Virus record (IMG/VR): IMGVR_UViG_3300033182_000145 | Coordinates: 1 to 63,982 of that record | Direction: 5' to 3' (one strand) | DNA: 63,982 nt | DNA from: a virus | Shown: positions 9,301-22,300 of the stretch, one piece after another | How positions within the stretch are numbered: position 1 is the first letter of the stretch | Layout of the letters: the number at the start of each line of letters is the position of its first letter | The notes under the pieces: model-generated | Told to the model about the DNA's origin: nothing | Databases searched by the model: none | The model's input: the letters and a program-made list of their open reading frames with translations, nothing else | Made by a program: the position numbers and the translations under genes

Positions 9301-10285
9301 GGAATGGTACAGGGAAAACGATCCTGAAGCAGGAATAATCCATGCTTTAAGCGAAGCTACTCAAAACCAAGAAATTAGAAGACTCTTTAATACATACGCA
9401 GCAGCATTAAGTTATGAAGGAGTCACTGTAACACCTAGAGAAATGATAGATATGTTAGATGCATATGCTAGTTACTCTGGAATTGAGTATGTTGGACAAG
9501 GTATTACAACTGGAGAAGCCTTTACAAATGCTGAATGGGTAGTTGGGGATTTAAATGTAATTGTAGACAAATATAAACCTATAGGTAGATCTGTTTTATC
9601 CCCAGAGTTTGAAAGTATGTCTACTAAAGATCAAGCTTTAGAGTTATTTTCTAACTACAGAGGAGGACTTACAGATACATTTAACTGGAAAAATGTAGAG
9701 AGTTTACTTTCGTGGATAGATACTGAAGAAACCAGAAATATTTTAGATGTTAATTTTGACATAAATAATTCTTGGTGGAAACGTATCGCTAGTAGTAATC
9801 AAATAACTGAAGAAACATTAGGTAATTCTATTTCTTCAGTAATAACCGAAGTGATTCGAGATTACTCAGGGATAAAAATGACTGAATATTTAGAGGGAGT
9901 TGAGGATGTACATAGGGTTGTAGAATATTCTCCCACCTTATTAGATATTCATTTAGAAATTATAAGAAGACTCGTTGACAAAAACGGACCGTTTAAGTAT
10001 AATATTGAAGGGTTATCTGGAGTAACCCTAGCAAGTGAAGCTTTTGCACAAGAAGAAGGGTTTAATTATTACAAATACCCAGATTCTTCTTTAGAGTATT
10101 CTGTTTTTGAAACTGGAAAGGTTTCAGGAGAATCTCTTAGTTATTCACAAGTGCCTTTAACATTACGAAATACACAAACCTCAATTAATTTACCGTGGAA
10201 ATTAGATTCTTCATTGTGGAATCCAACCAAAGAAATAACTGAGATGAGATCGTATAGTCGAGGATATGGAAACCTTTATGAATAA
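6323..10285 (+). CDS. Large internal virion protein candidate, 1320 aa
   Basis: 1,320 residues, the same size class as T7 gp16, but I see no lytic transglycosylase motif. The ATG at 6323 is chosen because AAGGAG sits 6 nt upstream; a TTG at 6299 would lengthen it by eight residues. It is acidic, mostly helical, with Trp/Tyr-containing repeats and no clear membrane span. It overlaps the preceding gene by 17 nt. The last third (from about 8.9 kb) is visibly more AT-rich than the first part. Role as an ejected core protein is inferred from size and position before the giant gene. Confidence 0.75.
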   Translation: MLIPHDDSVNYWSNVLRSGNLHAYSDEFGNSGDFRYVPLPYANEGEDFKQLLEIRRQNSFDYSKPFNEKGELNPVIREDLLLSFPETAVTNYINQRGHEYPETIWLPSSSHGREAEIKKQFGTEANYKNWQKARWQNRGEKGIPGTGFVESNKDVVLINQWIQEQRNGIATKASANTEYAEALNFTGFIARAEEYSRGELLLNSWQTRDFVGQIYFDDGASTAQDIPFKNLQYGALGMFGRNRYMEEFQTDVRPSRSEIDEKAVRQTVDELLKYTVSFTDPSAMEALFGITEEEMIATTILYDKNKTSVLEIEEYQDRIEAFKETLINRVVENSLPTTDSILDTLKTEWEKLVETNVGTPLTLSEVNSPWWDGNPYYKPEQIIGENSFIDQPEGYMGSLNVRMQREVEDRVARGIGYPMGAAKEIWAGLQSGFFTTLGGATQLLTKTGSAIAAAMAKAGQFDPSQEELKQLDTFVEEIVKLRQRSETPLDIINNSITEEELLVLQAEAYRNALIKGEKDRAYGRFASVMNAVGGLGLPTDRESYLNDETKEGIIAQLDEFLMERTQKVAGLSQIYRDATTPVNIYEKLMIDAMNEYSNTNFTSMKQVNGLINDVLKNPDKYNYGAQMNILGTYNLANRTYSELLVEQDRNTAEAARHMQAIKNRQTGNVDETGNTIFRYFDPSQTQSVGLVEGDPDVIKNLQEYGNIHNQEFQTAYREVYIGATGAEPESIPSLQQFIDPLNNRDVDWGEIDPFSGVALAQMLMQTSAGKTNETIPQLRSLSTFIDRGLQDLQDPEVLANPQKLAMAIRAANYSNTLVGSIRGNRNANMIKSMRKMFGWEDDRKWGMLKMFNALSRTKFGPSFLSQLSLAELESQNPEERLQAMDSIRTNLTDINKTFVNILGSVLSGENVGSLPTTDNMTSLINPMRSRLPVNVVDIKSFSDNYGFEGWKTNLRTLGILDLPEDYEDNYDEILLQRFNEINDGKVYLTKEQQEWYRENDPEAGIIHALSEATQNQEIRRLFNTYAAALSYEGVTVTPREMIDMLDAYASYSGIEYVGQGITTGEAFTNAEWVVGDLNVIVDKYKPIGRSVLSPEFESMSTKDQALELFSNYRGGLTDTFNWKNVESLLSWIDTEETRNILDVNFDINNSWWKRIASSNQITEETLGNSISSVITEVIRDYSGIKMTEYLEGVEDVHRVVEYSPTLLDIHLEIIRRLVDKNGPFKYNIEGLSGVTLASEAFAQEEGFNYYKYPDSSLEYSVFETGKVSGESLSYSQVPLTLRNTQTSINLPWKLDSSLWNPTKEITEMRSYSRGYGNLYE

Positions 10286-10371
10286 ATCCTGAAATAGAAA
10301 GAAGACAGAATCCAGATACTTAAGCAATGTTTGAGCAAATGCTCGAGCAATAAACTAGGAGGAAAACCTTA
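10286..10371. other. Short gap before the giant gene
   Basis: Eighty-six bases with a small GAGCA-AA-TGCTC hairpin near 10334 and a strong ribosome site (AGGAGG) ahead of the ATG at 10372. No terminator is visible. Confidence 0.4.
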
Positions 10372-13300
10372 ATGACTGATTTTAGTTGGGCTTATAATCC
10401 CCTTGATATCAAACCGACCTCTACGATGGTCAGACAAATTCAGAAAGAAGAACTGAAAAAATACCAAGAAGGTTTTCAGTCTGTTCCTAGAACTAGTGAG
10501 GGGGCACAATACGAAAGCACATTAGCTAATCCAACTATCTTTATCGACAAAGCTGGTAAAAGAGTTAGAGGCCACATGACAGCACTCCAAGCTGGGGCTG
10601 AAGCCATGGCTGCTAGATACTCTCGAGGATACACCAGCAAAAATAGAGCCTTCTCCCAGTATGTTGCACGTATGGCATTGGGTGGTAGAGATCTATCCAC
10701 TTGGGATCCTGACGGTAAGGCTCCTCTTCTTTCTTTAAACGATAATCAAGAGCAGTTATTAACCAAGTTCTTGGGTGAGAATACATGGAATAATAATATA
10801 TTTGCTTATAATGAGCTGGGGGATTTACCCGTTCTTAATAATTTTTACCAAACTCCAGAAGAATTGTTTGAAGATCCCGCTCCAGCTAATTGGAATACAG
10901 CGGCAGCTTTAGAGCAATTAGAGTTAGCCGATCCAAATTTATACTACTCACTTGAATATTCTCTTGGGGGGAAAGAACGTTTGGAGGCTGTTGTTGAGAA
11001 GGCTAGAAATCCTGTTGAGTTTTTCTTTAAGCTAAACGATGCTCAGCAGATGCAGGCAATAGCCCAGTCTTTTGAGGAGTTTAGCAAAGAAGCAAACTGG
11101 ATCGAAGAGAGTGGAGTATTTATTTTTAATTTTATTAGAGACGGTATCCTTAATGATCCTGATATGGCAGCTAGTATGGCAATTACTGGTTTACTATCGC
11201 TTACTACAGCAGGTATTGGCGGCGCTGCTTATGCTGCTATTAAGCTTGCTAAGAATGCTAATAAGATTGCTACTGTACTAAAGAATGTTAAGAGATTTAA
11301 TAAAGTTCAAATGGGAACAAGATGGGTTTCTATGCATCTCCCAGAAAACATCGGACCTTACTTGATGCAGAGTAAGTTTTTTAAAGACAGCTACCAGCAT
11401 ATGAGTAAGTTGCAGCAGGTAGGAGTCAATGCTTTAGCAAACGCTACTGAAGGACTTATTACTGGCTCGTTAGCAGAGACAGCTAATCAATTTAAGTTAG
11501 TGGATGCCGGGATACAGGAAAAGGTAAGTGGGGCTGCTATTGCTCGTGAGGGGCTTTTAGAAATGGCTATCTCTCCTCTTATTAACCCCGCAATTGGTAG
11601 GCTTTATACCGGAATCAGTACCCTATCTATTGGTGCAGGTCGATTAACTTACAATGCTGGGGCTTACTTTGGAAAGCAGTTAAACCTTGTTACGCCTGAT
11701 TTAGGTAAGACTTTAAGCAAGATTGGAAAAGAGGCTTCTCAAAACTTTAGCCCTGAGGGATTACAAAGAACAATCCACGTATACGAAGCTAAGGATAGAC
11801 TTAAAACCAACCTGTCTGCCCTCTTAGGGGAGGAACAAAATATTGGTGATTGGATTGATGGCGATGAAATGATGCCCAATCTTTTAAATATTATTCGAAG
11901 AGTAACTAATTTAGATGATACGGTTTTACTGGATTCCCTTAATACTTCCTTAGAGGCTTTTATTGCTGACCCAGAAAACAAAAATATTACTATGGATCCT
12001 ATGGGACTGGCTGTTGGATTGATTGGATCCTTAGCATTAGATCCTGAAATAAACGCAAAGATGCAGCAGCAGGGTTCTGATGTCTTTACTGGAGCATTGC
12101 AGCAGTTTTTAGCAACAAGAGAAATTGTATCAGAGTCTAAGAACAGTATGGAGTATACTGGAGAAGAGATGACTCCTACTCAGTTTGCTGAGTGGATTGT
12201 CGAGAACAACGCTGAATATTTAACGATGCCTCCAGAAACAAAGGCAGAAGCTAAGAAAGAAGCGGGTGATAAGTGGGATGATATGAGCCATTCGGAAAGA
12301 ACTAAGAAAACCGAAGATGTTCATAATAGAATGGTTGAAGATCAGAATGCAGAGTTAAACGATATTGCACAGGAACAAGTTGGAACTACACAGAAATTAG
12401 AAACCGAAACCAAAACAGGAGCATCCGTAACCGGAACACCACTTAATCCACCTTCTCCCGGTGTTAATCCCGTTGTCCATGCACAGAAGGAGGCTAATAG
12501 GGTTGCAGAGCAGTTAGAAAAAGAACTTAATAAGATTACTAAAGAACTAAAAGAGGCAAGAAAAAGAAATATGCCTCTTTCAGATATTAAAGCTAGGCGA
12601 CGAAAAGTAGTTAATCAGCTTAAGAAAATTAGAACGGCTGCTAAAAGATTAACAAGGCTTCAAGATCAATTTTTAAATGCCATGGGAGCTACTAAAAAGG
12701 ATATTGAGTTAGGTAAGAAAATAATGGAACTAACCAATAACTTTGAGGCTGTTAAAGAACAGGTTCTCCCTCAGTTAGAAATTGAAGGAAAGCTTTTAGA
12801 ACTAACTAACAGATCCCTCCTTCTTACTAGACTCTTCTTAGATGAAGAAGCTGAAGGTACATTGTTTGAAAGAACAATTCGATCTTACGCTGATAGAAGT
12901 AAAATTACCGAAGAAGATATTACACTTTTAGAAGAGATCAAGCTATTTATTGAGGAAGATTTAAAACCATACCATGACCAAGGTGCTAAGCTGTTAACTC
13001 CTGAGGGTAAGTTATATAAGTATATTATACATATCTTAGATAACAAAGGTAAAATAAACTATAATGACTATCACAAAAACTTTATTAAAGGATTAACTGA
13101 GCTTCCTAGAACTTTAAGTAAGGCTATGCAGTCTGTTCACGGTGAAACATTTGCTAGGTATAAGAGTTTAGAAGACGAGATTCTTAACTTAGAAAGAGAA
13201 CAGAGATTAGAAAGAAAGAAGGCTGTTATAGCTGAAGGTAGAAAGCAGGTATTAGAGTTGGCGGGTATTGCTACCATGCCCTCTGTACTTCAGGAAAGAA

Positions 13301-16300
13301 AAGCTGTACGTTTAGAGAACGAGTCAAGGAAAGAGATTTTACTTCGTCTTGTGGATGAGTTTGTGGATGAGAAGAGCACTACAATAACTCAGGTTGATTC
13401 ACAAATAGATTCTAGTCGACTGGTTACTGAAAAAACTAAAGCAGCAGCCAAGAGACAGGGAGCTACTGACGAACAGATAGCAGAAGATATAGCAAAGGCA
13501 GAAGCTGATGCTGATAAGTTTGCAGGTAAGTCTGTTATGGAAGAGGGAGCGGACATGCCGAGCGCGGTCGCAAAAACAGCAGATACGCAAAAAGCTTTGG
13601 GCAAACTAACAGATGAGCAATTAGATAGAGTAGATAAGTTAATAGATAGTCATGATTATGATGCGGATGATCTAGCTATCCATATTCCAGTTGTGTGGGT
13701 GAGCAACGGAAGAATTGAGGTTGCATCGAAATCGGAAGTACTAAACCTTGGATCTAAGGAAGAAGCTAAGGCTGCTGTTTCTGAAGCTAAGGCATCGAGA
13801 GTAGAAGTAAAAAAGAAAACTATAACGAAAATGAATCCTGCTGATCCTGAGTTTGCTGCTGTTATAGATGACAAAAACTTAAAGAAGAAGCTGGGTAAGA
13901 AGCCTTTAAAGATTGAAGAAGTAAAGAAACGTATCTCAGAATTCTATGAAAAGAAAATTGCAACTCTAACAAAGGGTCTCAGGCCTTCTATTAGAACTAA
14001 TAGAGCACCTCGATATTATCCCAAGGTTAGAGATGAAACTCATAAGTACCTTCATAACTTTACGGATGATGAAATTCTCAGTGTAGACTACGATTATATT
14101 GAACGTATTGAATCTAATAGAATGGACTTATCCGAGGTTGTTAGAAGCCCTGAGGAAGAATTAAAAGAGCTTACCCAGTGGAAGGTTAACTTAATTAACT
14201 TATTTAGATACTTCTCTAATACTAATCACAAGGACTTGGAGAACGGAGTTCATGTCTTTAGAATCATTGCGTCGATGCCGAGCTACTTTAGAAAGATTTC
14301 TTTAGACGGTAGTATTCATATATTCTTACAAGAAGCTTTAATGGATCAAGAGAATTTTGGGGTAGACGATGATATTTCCACCCAACGATTTGATTTAAAT
14401 AAGGTTATTGAATTAGTAAGCGAACAAGAGAATAAGGCTTTTAGAGCTACTGATGGAATTAAGAAACGAATGGCTCAGGAGTATGGTGCTAAGATTGAAG
14501 AGCAGCTCCGTAGAGAGGGAGACCCCTCGAACGTTAATGATCTTGAAACTGCTTTAGAGTTTATTACAAAGGTACGACAGGCTTTGGATTTCTATTACCA
14601 GAGCAACGCTAGACCGAATGGACCAGACGGCCCAGTGAGGTATGTACTTGAGGTAGATGAGTTTGGACGAGCTACAGAAACTACCGATAGTACTACGGTT
14701 TATGTAGCAGCAGTTAGAACTGGTATTACAGCTAGAATACATCAGTTAACCAGAGCAAAGTTTAAAAACAAGTTTACCGCGCTCCTTGAAAAAGCAAAGA
14801 AAGAAGGAGCTAAGGGATCTACTGATCAGGAAGTAATAACAGACTATATTGTAAATAATCTCAACTTAATGAACTCCTCGGAATTAGATACCGCAGGGTA
14901 CGTTGAGTTTACTCTTGAAGGTTTTGGAGATGGTACTCTTGCTTGGGGGAATGACCCCGGAACAGTGGGCGGAGCTATTGTTGATACATTCTTGGGAAGA
15001 GCTATCCCTGAGTTATATAACTTACAGGCTGTTGATAGTATTGAAGCAAGTAATATTAACGAAAGAAGTATAGATCAGGGAGAATCTCTTATAGTGACTC
15101 CAGCAGGAATTGGAGATTTAAACCTTGCTGCTCCTGTTGGCTTATGGAAGATAGCTCGTGTTGTTGAGAATGCACGGTGGCGTAGTAGAATTACCGCTAT
15201 TTTAGAGGCAGCCCGAGAAGGTAAATTAACCGCTAAGCAGAAGAAGATATTAGAAAAGTGGAAAGAAGATCAGGTTATTCCAGAGGATATTTCCCCAACA
15301 GACGATCAATTAGGAGCTTTCTTACTTCCCCAAATCTTTGGTCATAACATGCAGGAAAAGGCTATGACCAGAGATCAGCAGATCGAGGCTATTACTTACT
15401 TCTTAAGTGATATCCCTCAGATTAGTGCTTCTATTATTCAGGATTCAATTACTCTGAGCAGAGGAAGCGTTGTTCGGTTTAGGGATACGGCAGAAGCTCC
15501 CCAGCCCTTGAGCTTAGGAAACATGGAGTCTATGCCCAAAATGGGAACAATGAATGCTATACCGATTAGTAGAATTGGAGAGCTGTTAGCATTAGAAAGT
15601 ATGATTCCTAATCTTACAAACTATACTACAAACATGGTTAAGTTTGCGGATAGATATGCTAGAGAGTATAGAGAAAAGTGGGAAGCAGCCAATCCGGGTA
15701 AAGAGTTTGATCAGTCAATTATATTTGATCCTGCGGCATATGATGATATGGGTGCAAGTATTGATAGTATTATCCATACTTTAAGTTTAGCTGCTACAAG
15801 GGCTCCCCAAGTTTCTGATGCATTAGCTAACTTAGAAGCCATGTTTATTATGCCGAACGGTACAGAAACAGATTTTGAACTTCTTAAACTAGACGAGAAG
15901 GGAAACATTGTAGTATCTGACGAAGCAAGGAAAAGAGGATTTACGAGTAGAGCCGAAGAAGATTATTATATTAATACGGGAATTACCCTTGTAAGTAAGA
16001 TGAATGAGATGTTTGGGGAAAACCACCCACTAAGAAAACAAGCAGGCGAGTTTATTGGTGTTCTTAATTGGTTAACCGATAACAACATAACAACTGCTAT
16101 TGAATACCAGAATAAGATAAAAGAGTTAGAAGAAAGTGGAAATCAAAAGGAATTAGCTAAGGCCGATGCCCTTAGAGAATTCTTAAAAATTCCCATTATG
16201 CGTAAGCTATATGGTGGTGGTCTTCCTTCCTTCCGTTCTGAGTTTATTGGAAGAACTGCTAATAGTAAGAAGGTTATTGCTGATTTAAATAAGGCATTTG

Positions 16301-19300
16301 GTATAAAACTTTCTGAAGATAATATAATGGGAATGGGTAAAATCCTATTAAACCGAGCTCAGAACCAAGCTATTGTTCTGTTAAATTCGGCGTTAGGATT
16401 GCAGCCTAAGAAATTAAAGGCAGTTAGAAACTTCTTAAGTTTAAAGCCGGATCAAGATCTTACGGCAAGAGGACAGAATCTTAAGGCTAGCTGGGAAGAA
16501 ATTGTTAGATCTTTGAATACTCCGCACGGACAGCAGACTACGTTGACGGATAGTAATCCTCTAACTACCTTAGATATAGCTATAACTAACCTTACAGCTC
16601 AGCTTAACGATATTGCTGAGATTGAGGGTATTCGTTTTGCGGAGGCAAAAAGAAAGTACGCGCACGCTGAGAAGGGCTTAAACTATTTAAAGAAACTTAA
16701 AAAAGACCATACAGAGTTAGAAGTTGGTAGCGAAGAGTGGGCTACATTCCAAGAAATTGTTCATGGTAAGAAGCAAACATGGAGAACGATCGGTCTCTTT
16801 AAGGCTTTGAATATTCTTAACTCGTCTGCCTACAAAGCAAACATTGAAAGAATAACAGCTGTAGCTGAAGACTTTGGGCTTACTGGCTTTGATGCTAAGG
16901 ACTGGCTGGGATTAGAAAACTTAGTTCTATATCACTTGAATCTTCCTACAGCTTCGTCTAAAAGATCTTATGCACACGGAGCCGATACGAACGGAATCTT
17001 TAACGAAAGAGCTGTCGTTAGTCCTGAGCTTTATGAAAACTTCAGAGCTAAAATGAAACAGCTGGAAGCTAAGCAGGGTGCTCCTATTTCACGTCAACAG
17101 TTCTTAGCTGAGTTTAACGAGTTCTTATCCGCAGAAAATATTGATAGTATGGGAATGTGGGATCTCAAAGATAACGTTATGCGGAGAAAGGAAGATGGAG
17201 AACTAAAGAGCAGAGAAGAAATACAGGAAGAGATTGGAGAATTGCTGGATATCGGGGCTCTTCTTTATTGGGCTCAGAATGATAAACTTCCTCCGGGTAT
17301 GTTTGAGAATCAGTTAGATGATCTGGGAGACGTTGAGGTTTATAAGCATGTCTTAGAGGACATGGCTCGTAAAACTGAAGAAAGAGCTGAAGGTATTATT
17401 ACTGAGCAGCAAGAAGAAGAGATGGCCTATAGAGAGGGATATCATGAATTCTTAAGACTGAAGGCAAAAATTGCTGGCGGCTTAGTCCATCCTCGGGTGG
17501 CTAATGATTTAGATTTGCCTGTTGTTGATTTCTACACTAGAGAAAGAAGCATATCGGAAATGGTCCCCACCTCAGCGGGACAACTTCATATCTCTACGGT
17601 TAATCCCAAGGGTGTCTTATCAATGATGCCTCAGACCAAGAGAATGTCTTTCCATAATATCGGTATTCCTGTTCTTCAAGAGATAGCTATTAGAAGACAG
17701 ATTAATAATATTCTTAGTCCGGTTCAAAGATTAACTAATGATCAAACGTTAACTAAGGAAGAAGGATTAATCTCAGAAGAGTTCTTAGGATATCGTGGAC
17801 CTTGGAAAGAAGAAAGTCTTCCTAAGCCGTTGCCTATTACTATTGATGAGATTGCTGACCTCAGAGCTAGAGATACCGATGGGTCTCACCTTAAGGCAAT
17901 ACGTATTATTACAGATCTTAGAGTGTGGGCAGACGAAAGAGGAATGGATCCCACTAAGATTCAGGGAGAAGCAATCCCCTTCTGGTTTGTCGTAAAGGAA
18001 ATGGAACAAGCAAGACATAATTTATTCCTTCGTAGTGAAGAACAAGCTTTCTCGGAGGAGGGGGGACTAGCCGGAGTAGATTTTGTACGTCAGCAAAACA
18101 GATTAAACTGGTTATCGGATTTACATAATATTACTTATTATTCACGAGATCTTAAAAACAGAGAATTATCTGGATTAACTATTGAAGAACAGTCTCGTAA
18201 ATTAGCGCTAATGACAAAAGCTAGTGAGGAAACTTGGATTAACTTACTACGTAATAGGGTGTCTGAAGACAACCCATACGGTAAGGCTTTGTCTTCCCCC
18301 ACAAAGGTTGCGGCTGCTTTAGAAATGATTCTGCCTAGAGAAGCATTCTTAAGAATTAAGAGAAGTATTGATTCAAATGCAGAAATAGTCTGGAGTGAGT
18401 TAGCTGAGCTTGCCTCTATCTGGCAGCAGACTGACTTTAACTACTACCTTGTCTCTCAGTTCTATAACAACAGTGTCTTCCCTGATGCACTAAAGGAATT
18501 TTCTATTGAAGAGAACGGCAAGACAATTCATCCTTATAGGGATATGCTTGTTCCTGAATTAGACGAGAACGGTGTTGTTAAGAAAGACTCAAAGGGTAAG
18601 GACTTAATGATCGAGGTTTGGAAGGATCCTAATTCTTGGATTAACCATATCAAACCAGAGCATAAGGAAGAGTTAATTCAAATCGCTCAGAGATTAGTTG
18701 ACGATCCTGAAAAGGGAGTTGGGAATGTTGTCTTTGATACACTGATGATTGAAAAGTTAGAAACAGATCCAAGGGGCCGAAGCAAGGCCGCTAGAGATAT
18801 GTACTATGCTTTATTCCCGAAGGAAGATGTTAACGCTGTTAGCGAGTCTACATCATTGAAGTCTCCCTTCCCAGCTCTACAGGCACAGGGGCAGTCTTCT
18901 AGTAAGGTTCGAGGAACGGGAGGAGATTTAGTTCTTACGCCAGCTAGAGCCTTAGAGATGTTAACCTTCTTAGAAAACTTTAATTTCTACCAGAGAGTTC
19001 AAACTCAGGAATTACTGGATGGTAAGGCTATTGGTGCTGTTATGGATAGCTCTCGAGAAGAAGCTATAAACAGAGAAACCTTAAGCCGTAGACTTAGAAA
19101 TGGCTTAGGACATAGCCAAACAGAAATGACTAAGGCTAGCCAGCAAACCAGTGAGGCTATTCTTCGGTTAGCTCGTGGAAGACAGACTAGAACAATTACA
19201 AACGATAAGCAAACATTATATGGTGCTCATCCAAAGGTGGTTGATTTAGATCATTACACAAACTTTGACAGCTCTTACACAGATAACTTTGCTCCTGCGT

Positions 19301-22300
19301 GGGTTGAATCCTTTATTGGAAACTTGTCTAAGATTGAACACTTATGGAAAACCACAGGAATAGATAACTTCGTTCGTCTTGATAGGGGAGAAAGAAATGT
19401 TCTTGCTTACTTAGAAGAACTTAAGAAAACTGTAAGAACAGAACAAAAAGGACAAGCCTTAGCAGAAACTATAGCTTTAAGTATCTTGATAGATAATGTA
19501 GGCAAAGATTTAGTAATAAGCCCTGAAGAAATTCACACCTTCTTTAATAGAGATCTAATGACAGAAGAAGATATTTCAAAAGGTATTGATGTGGCTACTG
19601 GGATGATGCGTCAGATAAACAGGGGGTATAGCTTATATAAAAATAATCCTAACACTGATGTAAGAATGTATCCTGCTTTAGTAAGCTTAGCAAGAGAGGT
19701 GTTTTCTTCGTATGATCTGTCTCAAAAAGACTTAGTTGCAGAGTTTAAAGAACTGTATGTAGAAAAAGTAAACCCAAGTGCTGATGAACAGTTTGGATTT
19801 AGTAGAAAGGACGATACAGTTGAGTTTGAAAATGGAGACTCTGCTTTACATTATGTTCTTACTCACGCATTAGGAGAGGAGTTAGAAACTTTAAACACCC
19901 GTCGAGATATGCCGGATGTTGATTCTTTAACTCCTAAACAGTTCCAGATTATCGGGCAAGATCTTGTCACAGCAGTTCAAACTTCTGAATCATTTGAAAA
20001 AGCTATTAGATCTATAGATCCTACTGGCAATATTAATTCAGATTTGCTTAGACTGGGACAGCAGTTAAGAGATATGGAGAATCAGGGACTGGTTCATAAA
20101 AATAATCTTAAACTGCTCAGAGCTATGATTCTTAGATTACATGATATTTCTCCAGATTGGTTCTCTGATTTTAACTTTGAATATATAGATGCAGCAGAAC
20201 GAACGGCTGCACTTAGAGATGAAGAAGGAAATGTTGTTGTTCGATTAGGACGAGACCTTACTAGACCCTACTCTTCACCCGATGTTGCTCTTACCTTTGC
20301 CCATGAGTTATTCCATGTTGGTAAGTTTAAGTTTGTTGAAAGTAATCCGGGTGTTTGGAATCAGTGGAAGGCTTTATGGGATTCTACTGCGGGCAGATCG
20401 TTAATGCGTAAGCATGTTACAGCTTGGAATAACGGTAAGTTTAATGCCGCAGAATATGACGCATACATGAAAAACCCAGACGAGTATCTTGCTGCCTTAG
20501 GTTCTTTCTTTATGATGAATGATATCTTGCCTGTGGTAGATACCTTAACTGTAGAAGAACGAAACATCAATAATAAAACGATGTCTGTTTTAGGTAAGGT
20601 TTTAGACTTTGTTCGCAACATGTTTAATAGAGTATCTAATGTGTGGGCTAATTTCTATTCAGCAAATCCTGAATTATCTAACCACGTTGAGACCCTGATA
20701 CAACGTACTATGGGTTGGGACCACAAGGCAGGAAAGGGATTAAAGGCTGATAAAATTGCTGGAGCTCCCACAGAAATGTTTATGAGAATGAAGTATCCTC
20801 AAGCTGAAGAAACCTTCAATTCAACCGATTTTGAAAAGAAGGTAAGACAGTTCGTAGCTTTAAGAGAAAAACACGATAATAATACTATTGGTCGAGAAGA
20901 GTTAGTGGAGTATGATGGCCTTCGTGAATACTTCTCTACGTCTAACGAAGCTCAGGTACATACTAACTTAGGTCAAACTAGGCAGGAGTTTTATGAAACT
21001 AAGCTCTTTATTGAGGAACATTATATGACTCAAACAGGGAGTATTGATATCACGAAGATATTGAACGATACTCCTCAGAGTGTCCGAGGTATTATTCCTC
21101 GAGAACAGGCTAGAGATAGTATTATTCTTACCGCGACTCAGATGATGATGGACCAGATTAAAAGTAGATTTGGGCCTACGATTCAAAGAAACGCAGGAGA
21201 GATAGCAGCTACCTTAGGAGCTGGTGTTAGTAAGTTATTCGGCAAAGAATCTAGATTTATGGAGCAGCAGTTAGCAGAGTGGACTACTGGTAAGGCGGGG
21301 ACCAACTTTACCTTTAACGGTCCTCATCAGTTTGTTGCTCACCTTACTCAACTTATCGATGATAATATTGGAACCAGCTTAGGCCAGTATACAAACGTAC
21401 ATGGTCTTTACTCGTTAAACAATATCATGAATCAGTTAGATTTATTCTCTGAAAACATTCTTCCGGCAATTACCGGGATTCAAAAGATAACTAGAAACTT
21501 TGTGCAAAGAGTTGTTGATACTCCTAATCTTGATCCTAAGGCTAGAGATATGGAGACCAAGATAAACTCTGAGATGGCAAAGCTTTTTGAAAACCCCAAT
21601 CATGAGATTAATTTCGATAATGATGAAAACCTCTTAAAATTAAACACCGAAAAAATTGGAGAGCTTCAAGATCATATGAAAACAGTGGCCTCCACCATGA
21701 GAAAACTTTTACAGTCGTATGAAGGTGTTCTTAGGGAATTAGGAGAATCTAGAGAAGGAGCACAGATTCGTACTCCTCTTAGACTGTCTACTAATATACG
21801 GGATACTACGGGAAGCGAAAACTTTAGAGTGGAGTTACGTAAGATCTTTAGGGAAGGTTTGGAGAATAATGATTTAAGTATTGATGCATTAACCATGATC
21901 GAGGGTGGTCTTCTTCCTAGAACTGATAGACGAGCTTCATTGGTAGAAGATTTAGATCGATTGGAGAGAGAGTATCCGGGCTACAGGCAATTCATTGCTT
22001 ATGAGCTGGGCTCTACTTTGCAGACAAGAAGCGAAACACAGCTTACTGAGGATCAGCTTACGGAACGAGGTGAGGCTATTCTTAAGGGATTAAAGAGTGA
22101 TACAACAGAAATTTCTAACCACTCCTTAGGTCTTACTAGGAAAGCTGTTATTGAGATAATGAAGAAGATGCAGAGAGGGGATCTAACGTGGACTAAGATT
22201 GCACGAATGGATAACACTGCTAGACTTCGTGATACTTATATGGCTACAATTAGAGAAGGCTCTACAAAGATTGGAACTGAAAGACTACAGTCTCTTAGTG

